A stretch of DNA of 64,000 nucleotides from DATCBF01 sp964401995 (GTDB lineage: Bacteria > Actinomycetota > Thermoleophilia > Solirubrobacterales > 70-9), in the NCBI GenBank assembly GCA_964401995.1, contig CAYOAP010000004.1, forward strand, positions 143,769 to 207,768. Direction: 5' to 3'. The number at the start of each line of letters is the position of its first letter. Position 1 is the stretch's first letter. The notes below the pieces were generated by a model. It made no database searches and had not been told where the DNA came from. It worked only from the letters and a program-made list of their open reading frames with translations. This document shows positions 51,018 through 59,765 of this stretch, piece after piece. The position numbers and the translations under genes were made by a program.

Positions 51018-51932
51018 CTACCGCTCAGCAGCAAGAAACTCGTCGAGCAGCGCATTGAACCGCGCCGGCCGCTCCAGCTGGGGGACGTGGCCGGTCCGCT
51101 CGAAGATCTCCAGCCGTGAGCGCGGGGTGCGGCGGTGGTAGCTGAGCGCCGCCTGGACCGGGATCACGCGGTCGCTGAAGCCCCAGACGATCAGGGTCGG
51201 GATCTCGATGTCGCCGAGCCGCTCGCGGATGTCGTGGCGGATCGTCGCCCGCAGGGCATCGCCGAAGCCGGGGCAGACGGCGCCGCCGGCGACCTGCTCC
51301 CAGAGCAGGTCGGCCCGCAGCCGGTTCGGGTAGCGGATGAACGGTCCGAAGGCAAGCTGGCGCAGGTGTGGGCGGCGGATCACCTCCTTGCTGTGCTCGG
51401 CGAAGATCGGGCCGAAGACTTTCCAGGCAAACGCCGTCGCCATCGCCCGCTCTTCCGGGTTCCAGGTGTTGATGATCCCGGCGGCGGAAACGAGCACGAG
51501 CCGCTCGAAGCGCCCGGGCGAGGCGGTCGCCGCCTCGGCGGCGATGAAGCCGCCCATCGAGTTGCCGACCAGGGTGGCGGCGCCGTCGACCCCGACCTTC
51601 TCGCAGAAGTCGTGCAGCAGGCGGCCGTAGGCGGGGATGTCGATCTCCCAGCTCGGCATCGGGCTGGCGCCGAAGCCCGGCAGGTCGAGCGCTATGACCC
51701 GGTGCGTGCGGCCGAAGTGGGGGAGGTTCTCAAGCCAGTTCTGCCAGCAGCCGGAGAGCCCGTGGACGAGGACGATCGGCTCGCCCTCGCCGACCTCGAC
51801 GTAGTTGACCTCGGCCCCCGGCAGCTCGACCCGGCGCAGGTGCTGGCGCCAGTCGACCTTAAGCCAGTCGGGGTCAGGGCTCCCGTAGTCGCTGGGAGCG
51901 GGGTGGACGGGGCTCTTCAGCCCGAGGGTCAC
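51018..51932 (-). CDS. Alpha/beta-fold hydrolase
   Basis: 304 aa from GTG 51932, which overlaps the upstream gene stop by 4 nt. PIVLVHGLSGCWQNW is the oxyanion loop, LVGNSMGGFIAAEAA the nucleophile elbow, IVWGFSDRVIP holds the acid and RTGHVPQLERP the catalytic His. DLPGFGASPMPSW resembles lipase/epoxide-hydrolase-like or MhpC-type enzymes. The N-terminal ~40 residues precede the core. It is co-oriented and coupled with the 5-FCL-like gene; the substrate is unknown. Confidence 0.9.
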   Translation of the reverse strand: MTLGLKSPVHPAPSDYGSPDPDWLKVDWRQHLRRVELPGAEVNYVEVGEGEPIVLVHGLSGCWQNWLENLPHFGRTHRVIALDLPGFGASPMPSWEIDIPAYGRLLHDFCEKVGVDGAATLVGNSMGGFIAAEAATASPGRFERLVLVSAAGIINTWNPEERAMATAFAWKVFGPIFAEHSKEVIRRPHLRQLAFGPFIRYPNRLRADLLWEQVAGGAVCPGFGDALRATIRHDIRERLGDIEIPTLIVWGFSDRVIPVQAALSYHRRTPRSRLEIFERTGHVPQLERPARFNALLDEFLAAER

Positions 51933-52642
51933 GCATACCCCATTCGCTCCAGGGTCGGGATCTCTCGGATCTGGGGTGGCTGCAGGTGGTCCCAGAGGAT
52001 TCCGCGCGGGCGCTCGTGCTGGCGCTCGACGTCGATCACTGCCCGCGGCGTCGCGATCGTGTCGATTGGCAGGTCGTGCGCCGTCATCATCAGGTGCTTG
52101 CGGAGGATCTGGATCGGGTGGACGGTGGTGGCGACGGTGCTGTGGTCATCGATCTTGCCGGCGTCGATCAGGATTCCGTACTCGAGGTCGGAGTAGCCGC
52201 CGCCTTTGCCGACTCGGGCGCCGCTGAGGTTGACCGCGACCGAGCCGCAGAGCACGAAGTCGATCGCCGGCAGGTCGTCGAGCGCGACCACGCGGCCGTG
52301 CTTCAGTGCCCCCTTGATCGTCGCCGCCTCTTTGACCGCTGCTTTCGAGAGCTTCTTCGGGTCGAGCACGCGGAAGGGGTGGGGGTCGCGCAGGCGCGGC
52401 ACCGCCATGATCACCGTCTTGCCCTGCTCGAGCGCGATCCGGCGGGCGTAGGTCTGGGGCGAGTCCGGGTTGGCCTTGATCACCTGGGCGCGCTTCCAGA
52501 GGCGATGGGCGGAGAGCTTCTCGGCGGCGAGCTTGGCGCCGGCGAAGTTCGGGATCCGCCCCTCGGCGCCAGGGAAACGCGAGACGCCTTCGCGGTCCAT
52601 CGCTTTCCAGACTTCCCTGCGGACCTCGTCCTTGGAGAGCAC
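51929..52642 (-). CDS. 5-formyltetrahydrofolate cyclo-ligase family protein
   Basis: 237 aa from GTG 52642; a TTG ten codons upstream is possible but TATCTT lies 7 nt before this GTG. KDEVRREVWKAMDREGV starts the fold, AVPRLRDPHPFRVLDP is in the nucleotide region, and ARVGKGGGYSDLEYGIL is the folate/phosphate loop. TVHPIQIL and DLPIDTIATPRAV follow. It is longer than true MTHFS (~190 aa) and resembles the MTHFS-domain group of unclear substrate, so the enzymatic call is tentative. Confidence 0.8.
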   Translation of the reverse strand: MLSKDEVRREVWKAMDREGVSRFPGAEGRIPNFAGAKLAAEKLSAHRLWKRAQVIKANPDSPQTYARRIALEQGKTVIMAVPRLRDPHPFRVLDPKKLSKAAVKEAATIKGALKHGRVVALDDLPAIDFVLCGSVAVNLSGARVGKGGGYSDLEYGILIDAGKIDDHSTVATTVHPIQILRKHLMMTAHDLPIDTIATPRAVIDVERQHERPRGILWDHLQPPQIREIPTLERMGYA

Positions 52643-52708
52643 GACCGGAAAGATATCCCTCGCGATGGTCAACCCGCCGCACGTCGATTTGCAGGGAGGG
52701 AGGGCAAT

Positions 52709-52736
52709 TTGGCCGAATGATCCGAATGCCTAAACT
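52709..52736 (+). promoter_or_regulatory. Sigma70-like promoter of the L,D-transpeptidase gene
   Basis: TTGGCC (52709-52714), a 16-bp spacer and TAAACT (52731-52736) lie 26 bp before the ATG, leaving room for a short leader with a GAAAGG Shine-Dalgarno. This is one of the few starts in the window with both a promoter-like pair and a ribosome binding site. The region also separates this gene from the divergent 5-FCL-like gene. Confidence 0.45.
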
Positions 52737-52762
52737 TTTCGCAGGGAGATCGAAAGGTGTGG

Positions 52763-53800
52763 ATGGGCCGTAAGACAAAAATCGCTGTGGTGTCAGGCGT
52801 CCTCGTGCTCGTCCTCGGCGCGCTCGGCGCCTATGCGTACGACAGCGCCCAGAAGGACAAGATCGCCGACGGGGTCACGATCGGCGGCGTCGACGTCGGC
52901 GGCCTCAGCGAAGCCGAGGCCAAGGCGGAGATCCACCAGCAGCTGCTCGCGCCGCTGCGCCACTCGCTCGAGGTCAGTTACGGCGGCGAGACCTGGACCC
53001 TGCCCGGCCGCACCCTGAAGCTGAGCGCAGACCTCGACGGCGCCGTCGAGGAAGCCGTCGCCGCCAGTCGCGACGCCTTCTTGCCGATGCGGCTGGCGCG
53101 CTACGTCACCGGCGGCAGCGTCGACAAGCAGATCTCCGCCGACGTCGTCTACTCGCAGCCCGCCGTCAACCGCTTTGTCCGCAAGGTCGCCGACGGGCTC
53201 GACCGCGAGGCGCAGGACGCCACCGTCAGCGCTTCGGCAGATGGGCTCGAAGTCGTCCACGGCAAGGACGGCCGCAAGCTGCGCGACAACCTCTTGACCA
53301 GGGAAATCAAGGCAGCCGTGCTGGACGCCGGCGCCCCACACGCGATCGTCGCCAAGGTCCACTCGACCAAGCCCGAGGTGACGACGGACGAGGTCGCCGC
53401 CCAGTACCCGTCCTACCTGACCCTCGACCGCGGCGCCTTCACGCTGCGGCTCTGGAAGAACCTGAAGCTGGAGAAGAGCTACACCGTGGCGGTCGGCCAG
53501 GAAGGGCTGGAAACGCCGGCCGGGCTCTACCACATCGAGGAAAAGCAGGTGAACCCTTCCTGGCATGTGCCTGACTCCGCCTGGGCCGGCGATCTCGCCG
53601 GGCAGGTGATCCCGCCCGGGCCCGCCGACCCGATCAAGGCGCGCTGGATGGCGATCTTCGAAGGGGCCGGCATCCACGGCACCGAAGAGGTCGAATCGCT
53701 CGGCAGCGCCGCTTCGCACGGTTGCGTGCGGATGTCGATCCCAGACGTGATCGATCTCTACGACCGCGTCGAAGTGGGAACGCCGATCTACATCGGTTAG
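52763..53800 (+). CDS. L,D-transpeptidase (YkuD) with peptidoglycan-binding domain
   Basis: 345 aa from ATG 52763 (GAAAGG five nt upstream); an in-frame GTG at 52757 is an alternative. An N-terminal signal anchor (VVSGVLVLVLGALGAYAY) puts the protein outside the membrane. Residues ~35-210 match the pair of PG-binding-4 domains that precede YkuD in actinobacteria (GVTIGGVDVGGLSEAEAK). The catalytic YkuD domain ends in IHGTEEVESLGSAASHGCVRMS, with the His and the nucleophilic Cys in SHGCVRM. It probably makes 3-3 peptidoglycan cross-links. Confidence 0.95.
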   Translation: MGRKTKIAVVSGVLVLVLGALGAYAYDSAQKDKIADGVTIGGVDVGGLSEAEAKAEIHQQLLAPLRHSLEVSYGGETWTLPGRTLKLSADLDGAVEEAVAASRDAFLPMRLARYVTGGSVDKQISADVVYSQPAVNRFVRKVADGLDREAQDATVSASADGLEVVHGKDGRKLRDNLLTREIKAAVLDAGAPHAIVAKVHSTKPEVTTDEVAAQYPSYLTLDRGAFTLRLWKNLKLEKSYTVAVGQEGLETPAGLYHIEEKQVNPSWHVPDSAWAGDLAGQVIPPGPADPIKARWMAIFEGAGIHGTEEVESLGSAASHGCVRMSIPDVIDLYDRVEVGTPIYIG

Positions 53801-53846
53801 GGCCGGCTCGCAGGACGATCGTCGCCTGGCGGCGAATGAGGCTTTG

Positions 53847-54734
53847 ATGACCTGGGATGAAGCACTGATCGCCTATGACCGCGACCTGCGCGCACGCGGC
53901 CTGGCCGAGCGCACGCGCCGCGCCTATGGAGTCGACCTCGGCCAGTTCGTCGAGTGGTCGACCGAACGCGACGTGGCCCCCGGCGATGTCCGCCACCGCG
54001 ATGTCCGCCGCTACGGCGCCGGGCTCTCCTCCGACCAGGCGGCGCCGGCGACCGTGGCCCGCAAGCTGGCCGCGATCCGCGGCCTCTTCTCCTTCCTCGT
54101 TCGCACCGAGCGGGTCGGCCAGAACCCCGCCGATCTCGTCTCCAGCCCAAAAAAGGCGCAGAAGCTGCCACGGGTGCTCTCGACCGAGCAGATGCGCTCG
54201 CTGCTGGAGAAGATCCCGGCCCACACGCCCTTGGAGCTGCGCGACCGGGCGATGCTGGAGCTGGCCTACTCGTGCGGCCTGCGCTGCGAGGAGATCGTCA
54301 ACCTCGACCTCGGCGCGTTTGACTTTGAAACTGAACAGCTGAGGGTGCATGGCAAGGGCGGCAAGGAGCGGCTGCTGCCGGTTGGCGAGCCCGCCAGAGA
54401 CGCCTTGCAGCGCTACATGGAGCGGGGACGCTCAGCCTTGGCGGTCGAGCGCAGCGAGCAGGCCCTGTTCGTCTCCAAGAGCGGCCGCCGCCTCTCCAAC
54501 TCCGATATCACCCGCCGCCTCGGCCTCTGGACCCGCGAGGCAGCGCTTGCGGCCGGCGTCTCGCCCCACGCGCTGCGCCACTCTTTCGCCACCCATCTGC
54601 TTGAGGGCGGGGCCGATCTGCGTACGATTCAGGAGTTGCTCGGGCACTCTTCGATCTCCACCACCCAGGTCTACACGCGGGTCGACGCCACCCGTTTGCG
54701 CGACACCTATGCAGCCACCCATCCCCGCGCCTGA
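53847..54734 (+). CDS. xerC: Tyrosine recombinase XerC/XerD
   Basis: 295 aa from ATG 53847 with GAGG about 6 nt upstream. The SAM-like core-binding domain covers residues 1-90. The catalytic set is complete: Arg146 (SCGLRCEEI), Lys170 (VHGKGGKER), His241 and Arg244 (HALRHSFATHLL), His267 (LLGHSSIST) and Tyr276 (TTQVYTRV). It resolves chromosome dimers at dif. Position next to whiG, downstream of dprA, is the chromosomal xerC place, not that of a phage integrase. XerC versus XerD is not decided from sequence. Confidence 0.9.
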   Translation: MTWDEALIAYDRDLRARGLAERTRRAYGVDLGQFVEWSTERDVAPGDVRHRDVRRYGAGLSSDQAAPATVARKLAAIRGLFSFLVRTERVGQNPADLVSSPKKAQKLPRVLSTEQMRSLLEKIPAHTPLELRDRAMLELAYSCGLRCEEIVNLDLGAFDFETEQLRVHGKGGKERLLPVGEPARDALQRYMERGRSALAVERSEQALFVSKSGRRLSNSDITRRLGLWTREAALAAGVSPHALRHSFATHLLEGGADLRTIQELLGHSSISTTQVYTRVDATRLRDTYAATHPRA

Positions 54735-54770
54735 TCTAAAAACCCTGGACGACACGTAGAATCTAGAAAG

Positions 54771-55550
54771 ATGGCGATGGAAACCGGCGTAAAAGAGGTG
54801 GAGCTGCGCGATCTCTGGCGCCGCTACAAGGAGGATGGAGACCAGTCCGCGCGCGAGCGCCTGGTCGTCGCCTACTCGCCGATGGTCAAATTCGTCGCCG
54901 GCCGCCTCGGCGCGGGCCTGCCGTCTCACGTCGAAGACGCCGACCTCATCTCCTACGGGCTGATGGGCCTGATCGGCTCGATTGAGCGCTTCGAGCCCGA
55001 GCGCGGGATCAAGTTCGAGACCTTCGCGATGACCCGCATCCGCGGCGCGATCATCGACGAGCTGCGCTCGCTCGACTGGGTGCCGCGCTCGGTCCGCTCG
55101 CGCGCCCGCGAAATCGAGGCGGCGCAGGCAAAACTCGAGCACGAACTGCAGCGGGTGCCGACCGAAGCCGAGCTGGCGGCCAAACTCGGCTCCAGCGAGG
55201 AGGACCTGCAGACGTCGCTGCTGGAGATCGCCAACTCTTCCGTCTACGCCCTCGACGAGCTCTGGTCGGTGCGCGACTCCTCCGGCGACCAGGTCTCGCT
55301 GCTGGACACGATCGCCGACGACGGCGCCGCCGACCCGCAGGAAGCGCTCGCGACCAGCGAGGTCAAGGACCGCCTGACCGAGGCGATCGCCTCGCTGCCC
55401 GAGCGCGAGCAGCTGGTCGTCGCCCTCTACTACTACGAGAACCTGACCCTGCGCGAGATCGGCGAGGTCCTCGGCGTCACCGAGTCACGCGTCTCCCAGC
55501 TTCACACCAAAGCCGTGATGCGGCTGCGGTCGCAGCTGCAGCAGTCCTAG
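54771..55550 (+). CDS. whiG: Sigma factor of the WhiG/FliA (sigma-28) group
   Basis: 259 aa. Region 2 contains DLISYGLMGLIGSIERFEPERGIKFETFAMTRIRGAIIDELR-type sequence (key block FETFAMTRIRGAI); DWVPRSVR marks region 2.4/3. Region 4 helix-turn-helix is LREIGEVLGVTESRVSQLHTKA. Such factors control motility genes (FliA) or aerial development (WhiG); neither flagellar nor sporulation genes are in the window. TAGAAT at 54757-54762 lies 8 nt before the ATG. The last bases CTAG also hold the stop of the convergent regulator. Confidence 0.92.
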   Translation: MAMETGVKEVELRDLWRRYKEDGDQSARERLVVAYSPMVKFVAGRLGAGLPSHVEDADLISYGLMGLIGSIERFEPERGIKFETFAMTRIRGAIIDELRSLDWVPRSVRSRAREIEAAQAKLEHELQRVPTEAELAAKLGSSEEDLQTSLLEIANSSVYALDELWSVRDSSGDQVSLLDTIADDGAADPQEALATSEVKDRLTEAIASLPEREQLVVALYYYENLTLREIGEVLGVTESRVSQLHTKAVMRLRSQLQQS

Positions 55551-58500
55551 CGCCGCGAGTGGCTGGCCCGGGTGTCGGCGCCGTTCATCCGCCGCAGCAG
55601 CGTCGTCATCCCCAGCCGCTCCGCCGTCCGGCTCGCTTCCGCCAGCAGCTCGCCGGCGTGCTCGGCATCGCCATTCGACGCCCGTGAGGCGACGACCCTG
55701 GTCAGCTCGTAGCGAGAGCGGGCGAGCCAGGGCAGGGCCCCTGCCCGCTCGCTGAGTTCGATCGCTTCCTCCAGGTACTCGACCGCGGCGTCCTTGCGCC
55801 CAAGCTCGGCCGTGAGCAGGCCGAGGTAGTAGGAGGCGGTTCCGGCGTAGGCGGCAGCGTTGCCGACCACGACGGGGCGTCCGCGGTAGGGCAGGAGACG
55901 CTCGATCAGCTGCTCCATGCGGGCGCCGTCGCCAAGGTTGGCGGCAGTCATCGCGAGGAAGGCGAGGGCGCTGAGCTCGGCAGCATCGGCCGGGACCGCC
56001 GCGAACTCATCCTCGGCAAGCTGCTCGAACAAGGATCGCGCCTCCTCGGCCTGGCCGATCTCGCTGAGCAGGTAGGCAAGGGCGACGCGCCAGGCTGGCG
56101 CGGCCTCGTTGGAGACAGCGAGATTTCGCACCGGCTCCTCGAGCTCGGCCAGGCGGCCGGTCTCCATGTAGAGGGCGTAGAGCTCGATCACCGAGAGTTC
56201 GATCGCGCTCGACGGGTGGGCCGAGGCGCCCAGCTCCAAGATCGCGCCGACCATCCTTTCGGCCTCGCCGAAGCGGCCGTCGAGCAGGGCCCGCATCGCC
56301 TGGAAGGAGCGGCTGCGGATCCGTGCCAGCGGCTGTTTCAGGCGGTCGGCCAGCCGCGCGTGCTCGGCGATCGCGACATCGAGCTCGGCGAAGCTGCCGA
56401 GCTCGAGCGAGACGATCACCTCGAGCGTCGAGACCTGAAGGTCGAGATCGCGGTTGTCCAGCTTCCTGGCAAGCGTGCGCAGCTTGCGGGTCAGCGCCGC
56501 CCGCGTCTGCGCGCCGGAGGGCCCTGAGACCGCGTGCCAGCGGCCGATCAGCGCCGCCGCCAGGGCCTCGTCATCGCCGGAGGCGTTGGCGGTGTCGATT
56601 GCCTCAAGGCTGAGCCGGTCCGCCTCCTCGCCACGCTGGGCGGTCTGCAGGATCGCCGCCAACCGAGCCAGGAGCCGGGCCCGCAGGGCTTCGGGCAGGC
56701 CCTCCTTGGCGAGCGCTGAGCGCAGCAGGTTGATCGCCTCGGTGTCGCCGGCGCGGTGGCGATCCCAGCCGAATCCGCAGAAGCCGAGCGCGGCGCGGCC
56801 GAGGGCCTCGGCGTCGCCGCTGCGCTGGGCGAGCCGGAAGGCACGCCCGAGGGTCTCGCGCGAGGCGCTGGCGTCGCCCATCCGCCACTCCGCCTCGCCG
56901 AGCGCGAGCAGGACCTCGCAGCGCAGGCTTTCGTCGGTCTCGCCGCTGGCGTTGAGCGCGGCCAGCGCCCTGGTGTAGTGGCCGACGGCCTCTTCGAAGG
57001 AAAGCGCGCCCAGCGCTCCGGCGCCGGCTCGGACCGAGTACTCGAGCGCCTTCGACGATGTCGCCGGGCCCGAGTCGGAATAGTGGCGCGCCAGCTCGGC
57101 GACATGGCGGGGGTCGCTGCCGTGGCGGCGCTCCAGCACGTCGGCGATGCGGCCGTGGAAGCCGGCCCGCTGGCGCTTGGCGGTCGCGGCGTAGACCGTC
57201 TGGCGGAAGAGGGCATGGGAGAAGGCGTAGCGGTCAAAGGCGCCCAGCACCTCGGTCAGCAGCCCGGCCGCGACCGCGGCCTCCAGCGAGGCGAGCACCT
57301 CGTCGGCGTCGAGCTCGCTGACCTCAACCACCAGATCGGAGTCGAACTCGCGGCCGATCGCCGCCGCGGCCTCGAGCGTGTCGGCGGCAGCTGGCCCGAG
57401 CTCGGTGATCCGGTGGGCAACCGCCTCGTCGACCAGCTCGGGAATCCCGCGGGCGTAGATCTGCTCGCGGCGACGGCCGTTGAGGATCCGTCGCCCGTCG
57501 CCCGGCGGCATGTTGTTGACGAGCGCCTCGACTAGGAAGGGGTTGCCGCCAGTGTCCTCGTGGATCGCCTCGGCGAGGTCGGGCTCCGGCCCAGCGCCGC
57601 GGATCGCCGCGACCATCTCGGTCACGTCGGCGGCGCCGAGGCCGGCCAGGCCGATCCGCTCGAAAAGCTTTTCGCGGCCAAGGTCGGCCAGCGCCTCGGT
57701 CAGCACCGGGCTCGGCTCCGTCGGCCGGTAGGCGGCAAGCACCATCACGGAGCGCTCGCCGCGGGAGCGGGCGATGTGGCGCAGCATCAGGACCGAGGCC
57801 GGGTCGGCCCAGTGCAGATCGTCGATCACCAGCAGCAGCGGGCGGCGGGCGGCGATCGCCTCCAAGGTGGCGGTGACCGCTTCGAAGAGGCGGTCGCGGG
57901 AGAGGTCCTTGATCGCCGGCGGCCGCGGCGCCGCGAGGCGCTCGCTGATCTCGGGCGCCAGCGCCGCCAGCGTCTCGGCGTTGGCGCCCAGATCCTGCTC
58001 CAGCTCGGCCAGGGGCGCGCTGGCCGCCCAGTGCCGCAGCGCCTCGATGAAGGGCTGGTAGGTGAGGGTGGCCTCCTCGTCGGCGCGGCCGTGCAGGACG
58101 GTGGCGCCGGAGACGTGGACGCGCTGGGCGAACTCGGTGATCAGCCGGGTCTTGCCAACGCCGGGCTCGCCGCCGACCAGGGCGATGTGGCGGCTGCCGC
58201 GGCGGGTCTCGATCCAAAGCTGGGAAAGCCGCCCCAGCTCCTCGCCGCGACCGACGAAAGGGTGCCCCTGGCGCGGCTGCAGCCAGGTGGGCAGGGGAAG
58301 GGCGCCGGCCGGGTCCGCATCCCCGGATGCCTCGTTAGGCGCCGTCTCTTCGCCCTCGAGCTGAACGGAGGGGTGGACGGAGGCGCCGCCGAGCAGTTTG
58401 CGGTGCAGCGCCTGGATCTCGACCCCGGGAGCGCTGCCAAGCTCGCGGGCGAGCAGCTTGCGCAGGTCGTCATAGGTGCGCAGCGCCTCGGCGGTGTTGC

Positions 58501-59140
58501 CGGAGGCGACCAGCGTCCGCATCAGGTTGAGGTAGCCGGACTCGCGGAAGGGCGCCGCCCGGATCAGGGCGCGGGCGGAGCGCTCGGCCCCGGCCAGCTC
58601 GGAGCCGCCGAGGCCGATGCCGGCGCGGGCGATGACCTCGCGCGAGCGCAGCTCCAGCTCCTCCAGCTCGCGCCGCACCTCTTCCACCCACGGCGCCTCG
58701 AAGCCGGCCAGGAAGGGGCGGCCGGCGATGTTGAGGGCGATGTGGGCGTGGGCCCAGGCGTCCTTCCAGTCGCTGGCCTTGAGCGCGGAGTCGGCGACGC
58801 GGATCGCGCGCTCGGCCGCCTCGACGTCGATCCAGGTGTTCTCCGGCAAGCGCAGCTCGACCGTGTCGCGGCCAGCGACGGCGTCGGCGCCGAGCGCGCT
58901 GCGCAGGCGTGAGAGCTGAGTGCGCAGGGCGGCAGGGGGGTCAGCGGGGGAGGTCTCGGGCCAGATCGCCTCGATCAACTCGTCGCGGCTGACCGAGCGG
59001 CCGCGGTTGAGGACGAGGTAGGCGAGCAGGACGCGGCCCTGGCGGCCGCGCAGGGCCGGCGTCACATGGCGTCCCTCGAAATCGACCTTGAGGCGCCCGC
59101 AGAGCTGGATGCGCGTCGAGCCCGCCTCGGAAGTGGGCAT
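55547..59140 (-). CDS. SARP-type transcriptional regulator with BTAD, AAA ATPase and TPR domains
   Basis: 1,197 aa from ATG 59140. Residues ~10-95 form an OmpR-like winged helix (GRQGRVLLAYLVLNRGRSVSRDELIEAIW key block SRDELIEAIWPE). Residues ~100-255 form the BTAD helical domain. An AAA ATPase follows with GGEPGVGKTRLI near 325 and LLVIDDLHWADP near 433. The last ~600 residues are TPR-like helical repeats. TATCGT lies 8 nt before the ATG with no Shine-Dalgarno. Three 11-bp-spaced heptamers overlap that promoter, suggesting autoregulation. It is divergent from the surface-protein operon, its most likely target. Confidence 0.93.
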   Translation of the reverse strand: MPTSEAGSTRIQLCGRLKVDFEGRHVTPALRGRQGRVLLAYLVLNRGRSVSRDELIEAIWPETSPADPPAALRTQLSRLRSALGADAVAGRDTVELRLPENTWIDVEAAERAIRVADSALKASDWKDAWAHAHIALNIAGRPFLAGFEAPWVEEVRRELEELELRSREVIARAGIGLGGSELAGAERSARALIRAAPFRESGYLNLMRTLVASGNTAEALRTYDDLRKLLARELGSAPGVEIQALHRKLLGGASVHPSVQLEGEETAPNEASGDADPAGALPLPTWLQPRQGHPFVGRGEELGRLSQLWIETRRGSRHIALVGGEPGVGKTRLITEFAQRVHVSGATVLHGRADEEATLTYQPFIEALRHWAASAPLAELEQDLGANAETLAALAPEISERLAAPRPPAIKDLSRDRLFEAVTATLEAIAARRPLLLVIDDLHWADPASVLMLRHIARSRGERSVMVLAAYRPTEPSPVLTEALADLGREKLFERIGLAGLGAADVTEMVAAIRGAGPEPDLAEAIHEDTGGNPFLVEALVNNMPPGDGRRILNGRRREQIYARGIPELVDEAVAHRITELGPAAADTLEAAAAIGREFDSDLVVEVSELDADEVLASLEAAVAAGLLTEVLGAFDRYAFSHALFRQTVYAATAKRQRAGFHGRIADVLERRHGSDPRHVAELARHYSDSGPATSSKALEYSVRAGAGALGALSFEEAVGHYTRALAALNASGETDESLRCEVLLALGEAEWRMGDASASRETLGRAFRLAQRSGDAEALGRAALGFCGFGWDRHRAGDTEAINLLRSALAKEGLPEALRARLLARLAAILQTAQRGEEADRLSLEAIDTANASGDDEALAAALIGRWHAVSGPSGAQTRAALTRKLRTLARKLDNRDLDLQVSTLEVIVSLELGSFAELDVAIAEHARLADRLKQPLARIRSRSFQAMRALLDGRFGEAERMVGAILELGASAHPSSAIELSVIELYALYMETGRLAELEEPVRNLAVSNEAAPAWRVALAYLLSEIGQAEEARSLFEQLAEDEFAAVPADAAELSALAFLAMTAANLGDGARMEQLIERLLPYRGRPVVVGNAAAYAGTASYYLGLLTAELGRKDAAVEYLEEAIELSERAGALPWLARSRYELTRVVASRASNGDAEHAGELLAEASRTAERLGMTTLLRRMNGADTRASHSRR

Positions 59141-59148
59141 GGACGGAA

Positions 59149-59177
59149 ACGATACGGAAACGTTGTCTTCACGATGG
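59149..59177. promoter_or_regulatory. Three heptamers at 11-bp spacing (candidate SARP operator)
   Basis: ACGATAC (59149-59155), ACGTTGT (59160-59166) and ACGATGG (59171-59177) share ACGNT and repeat with an exact 11-bp period and 4-nt spacers. SARP regulators are known to bind heptameric direct repeats at 11- or 22-bp spacing. The first heptamer overlaps the minus-strand TATCGT hexamer (59149-59154) of the SARP gene itself, and the array lies 31 bp before the ATG of the forward operon. Confidence 0.6.
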
Positions 59178-59207
59178 GGCAACACGTTGAGAGCAAGATC
59201 GGCCACG

Positions 59208-59414
59208 ATGGCCGGCAACTTAACCCTCGACACTCAAGGTTCACAACTAACCCTCCGATGCGAGTGCGGAACGATCGTGTTAGCGCATGGAGAGAAACAG
59301 TTGGTCGAGTTGACCCGGCTCCACTTCGGCGAGTTCCACCCAGATCTCGGCGCGGATGTCCCGGCAGACCTGATTTTGGCAATGGCAGAACAAAAAGGAG
59401 ACACACAGCAGTGA
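59208..59414 (+). CDS. Hypothetical small protein upstream of the LPXTG gene
   Basis: 68 aa from ATG 59208. No recognised domain. It contains a short CECG pair (TLRCECGTIVLAHGEK) and an acidic/hydrophobic end (DVPADLILAMAEQKGD). No signal peptide. Its stop overlaps the GTG of the next gene by 4 nt, which supports a real coding role. It is the first gene downstream of the divergent SARP promoter region. Confidence 0.55.
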   Translation: MAGNLTLDTQGSQLTLRCECGTIVLAHGEKQLVELTRLHFGEFHPDLGADVPADLILAMAEQKGDTQQ

Positions 59415-59761
59415 TCGCAAACAAGGAAATAAAGATCGGCGTGCGCGCGGCGATCGCGATCGCGATGCTTGCGGCCGCTTTCGCGCTTCCAGCAAGCGCT
59501 TCCGCCGCCAGTTGCTCCCAGTCCGACCCGACTGCGGCCCAGTACTGCTCCGAAGAAGTCGTCGTCCACGAAGAAACGACCTCTTCCCCCGAACCTTCGT
59601 CCGAAGTCGAAGCCGCCTCTGAAAGCTCGACGCCGGCTGCAAGCGGCTCACTGCCTTTCACCGGTTTGGACCTGGCCGCTCTGATTGCCGCTGCGGCGGT
59701 TCTTACTGGCACAGGCCTGGCCCTGCGCCGGATCTCGAACACCGGCAACCGCAAGGCCTAA
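59411..59761 (+). CDS. Small LPXTG-type cell-wall-anchored protein
   Basis: 116 aa from GTG 59411. A signal peptide (residues ~1-33, hydrophobic core AAIAIAMLAAAFALPASA) precedes a short mature part rich in Ser, Thr, Glu and Pro with two cysteines (CSQSDPTAAQYC). The C-terminus is a complete sorting signal: LPFTG at 81-85, a hydrophobic stretch (LAALIAAAAVLTGTGLAL) and a positive tail RRISNTGNRK. A sortase should anchor it, but none is in the window. It sits just before a polyprenyl glycosylphosphotransferase, so it may be decorated with or act on a surface glycan. Confidence 0.8.
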   Translation: MIANKEIKIGVRAAIAIAMLAAAFALPASASAASCSQSDPTAAQYCSEEVVVHEETTSSPEPSSEVEAASESSTPAASGSLPFTGLDLAALIAAAAVLTGTGLALRRISNTGNRKA

Positions 59762-59765
59762 GCAA

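Noticed and set aside
53847..54734. Prophage or integrative element integrase
   Set aside because: Position beside whiG and general gene content match the chromosomal xerC; no att repeats or phage genes nearby.
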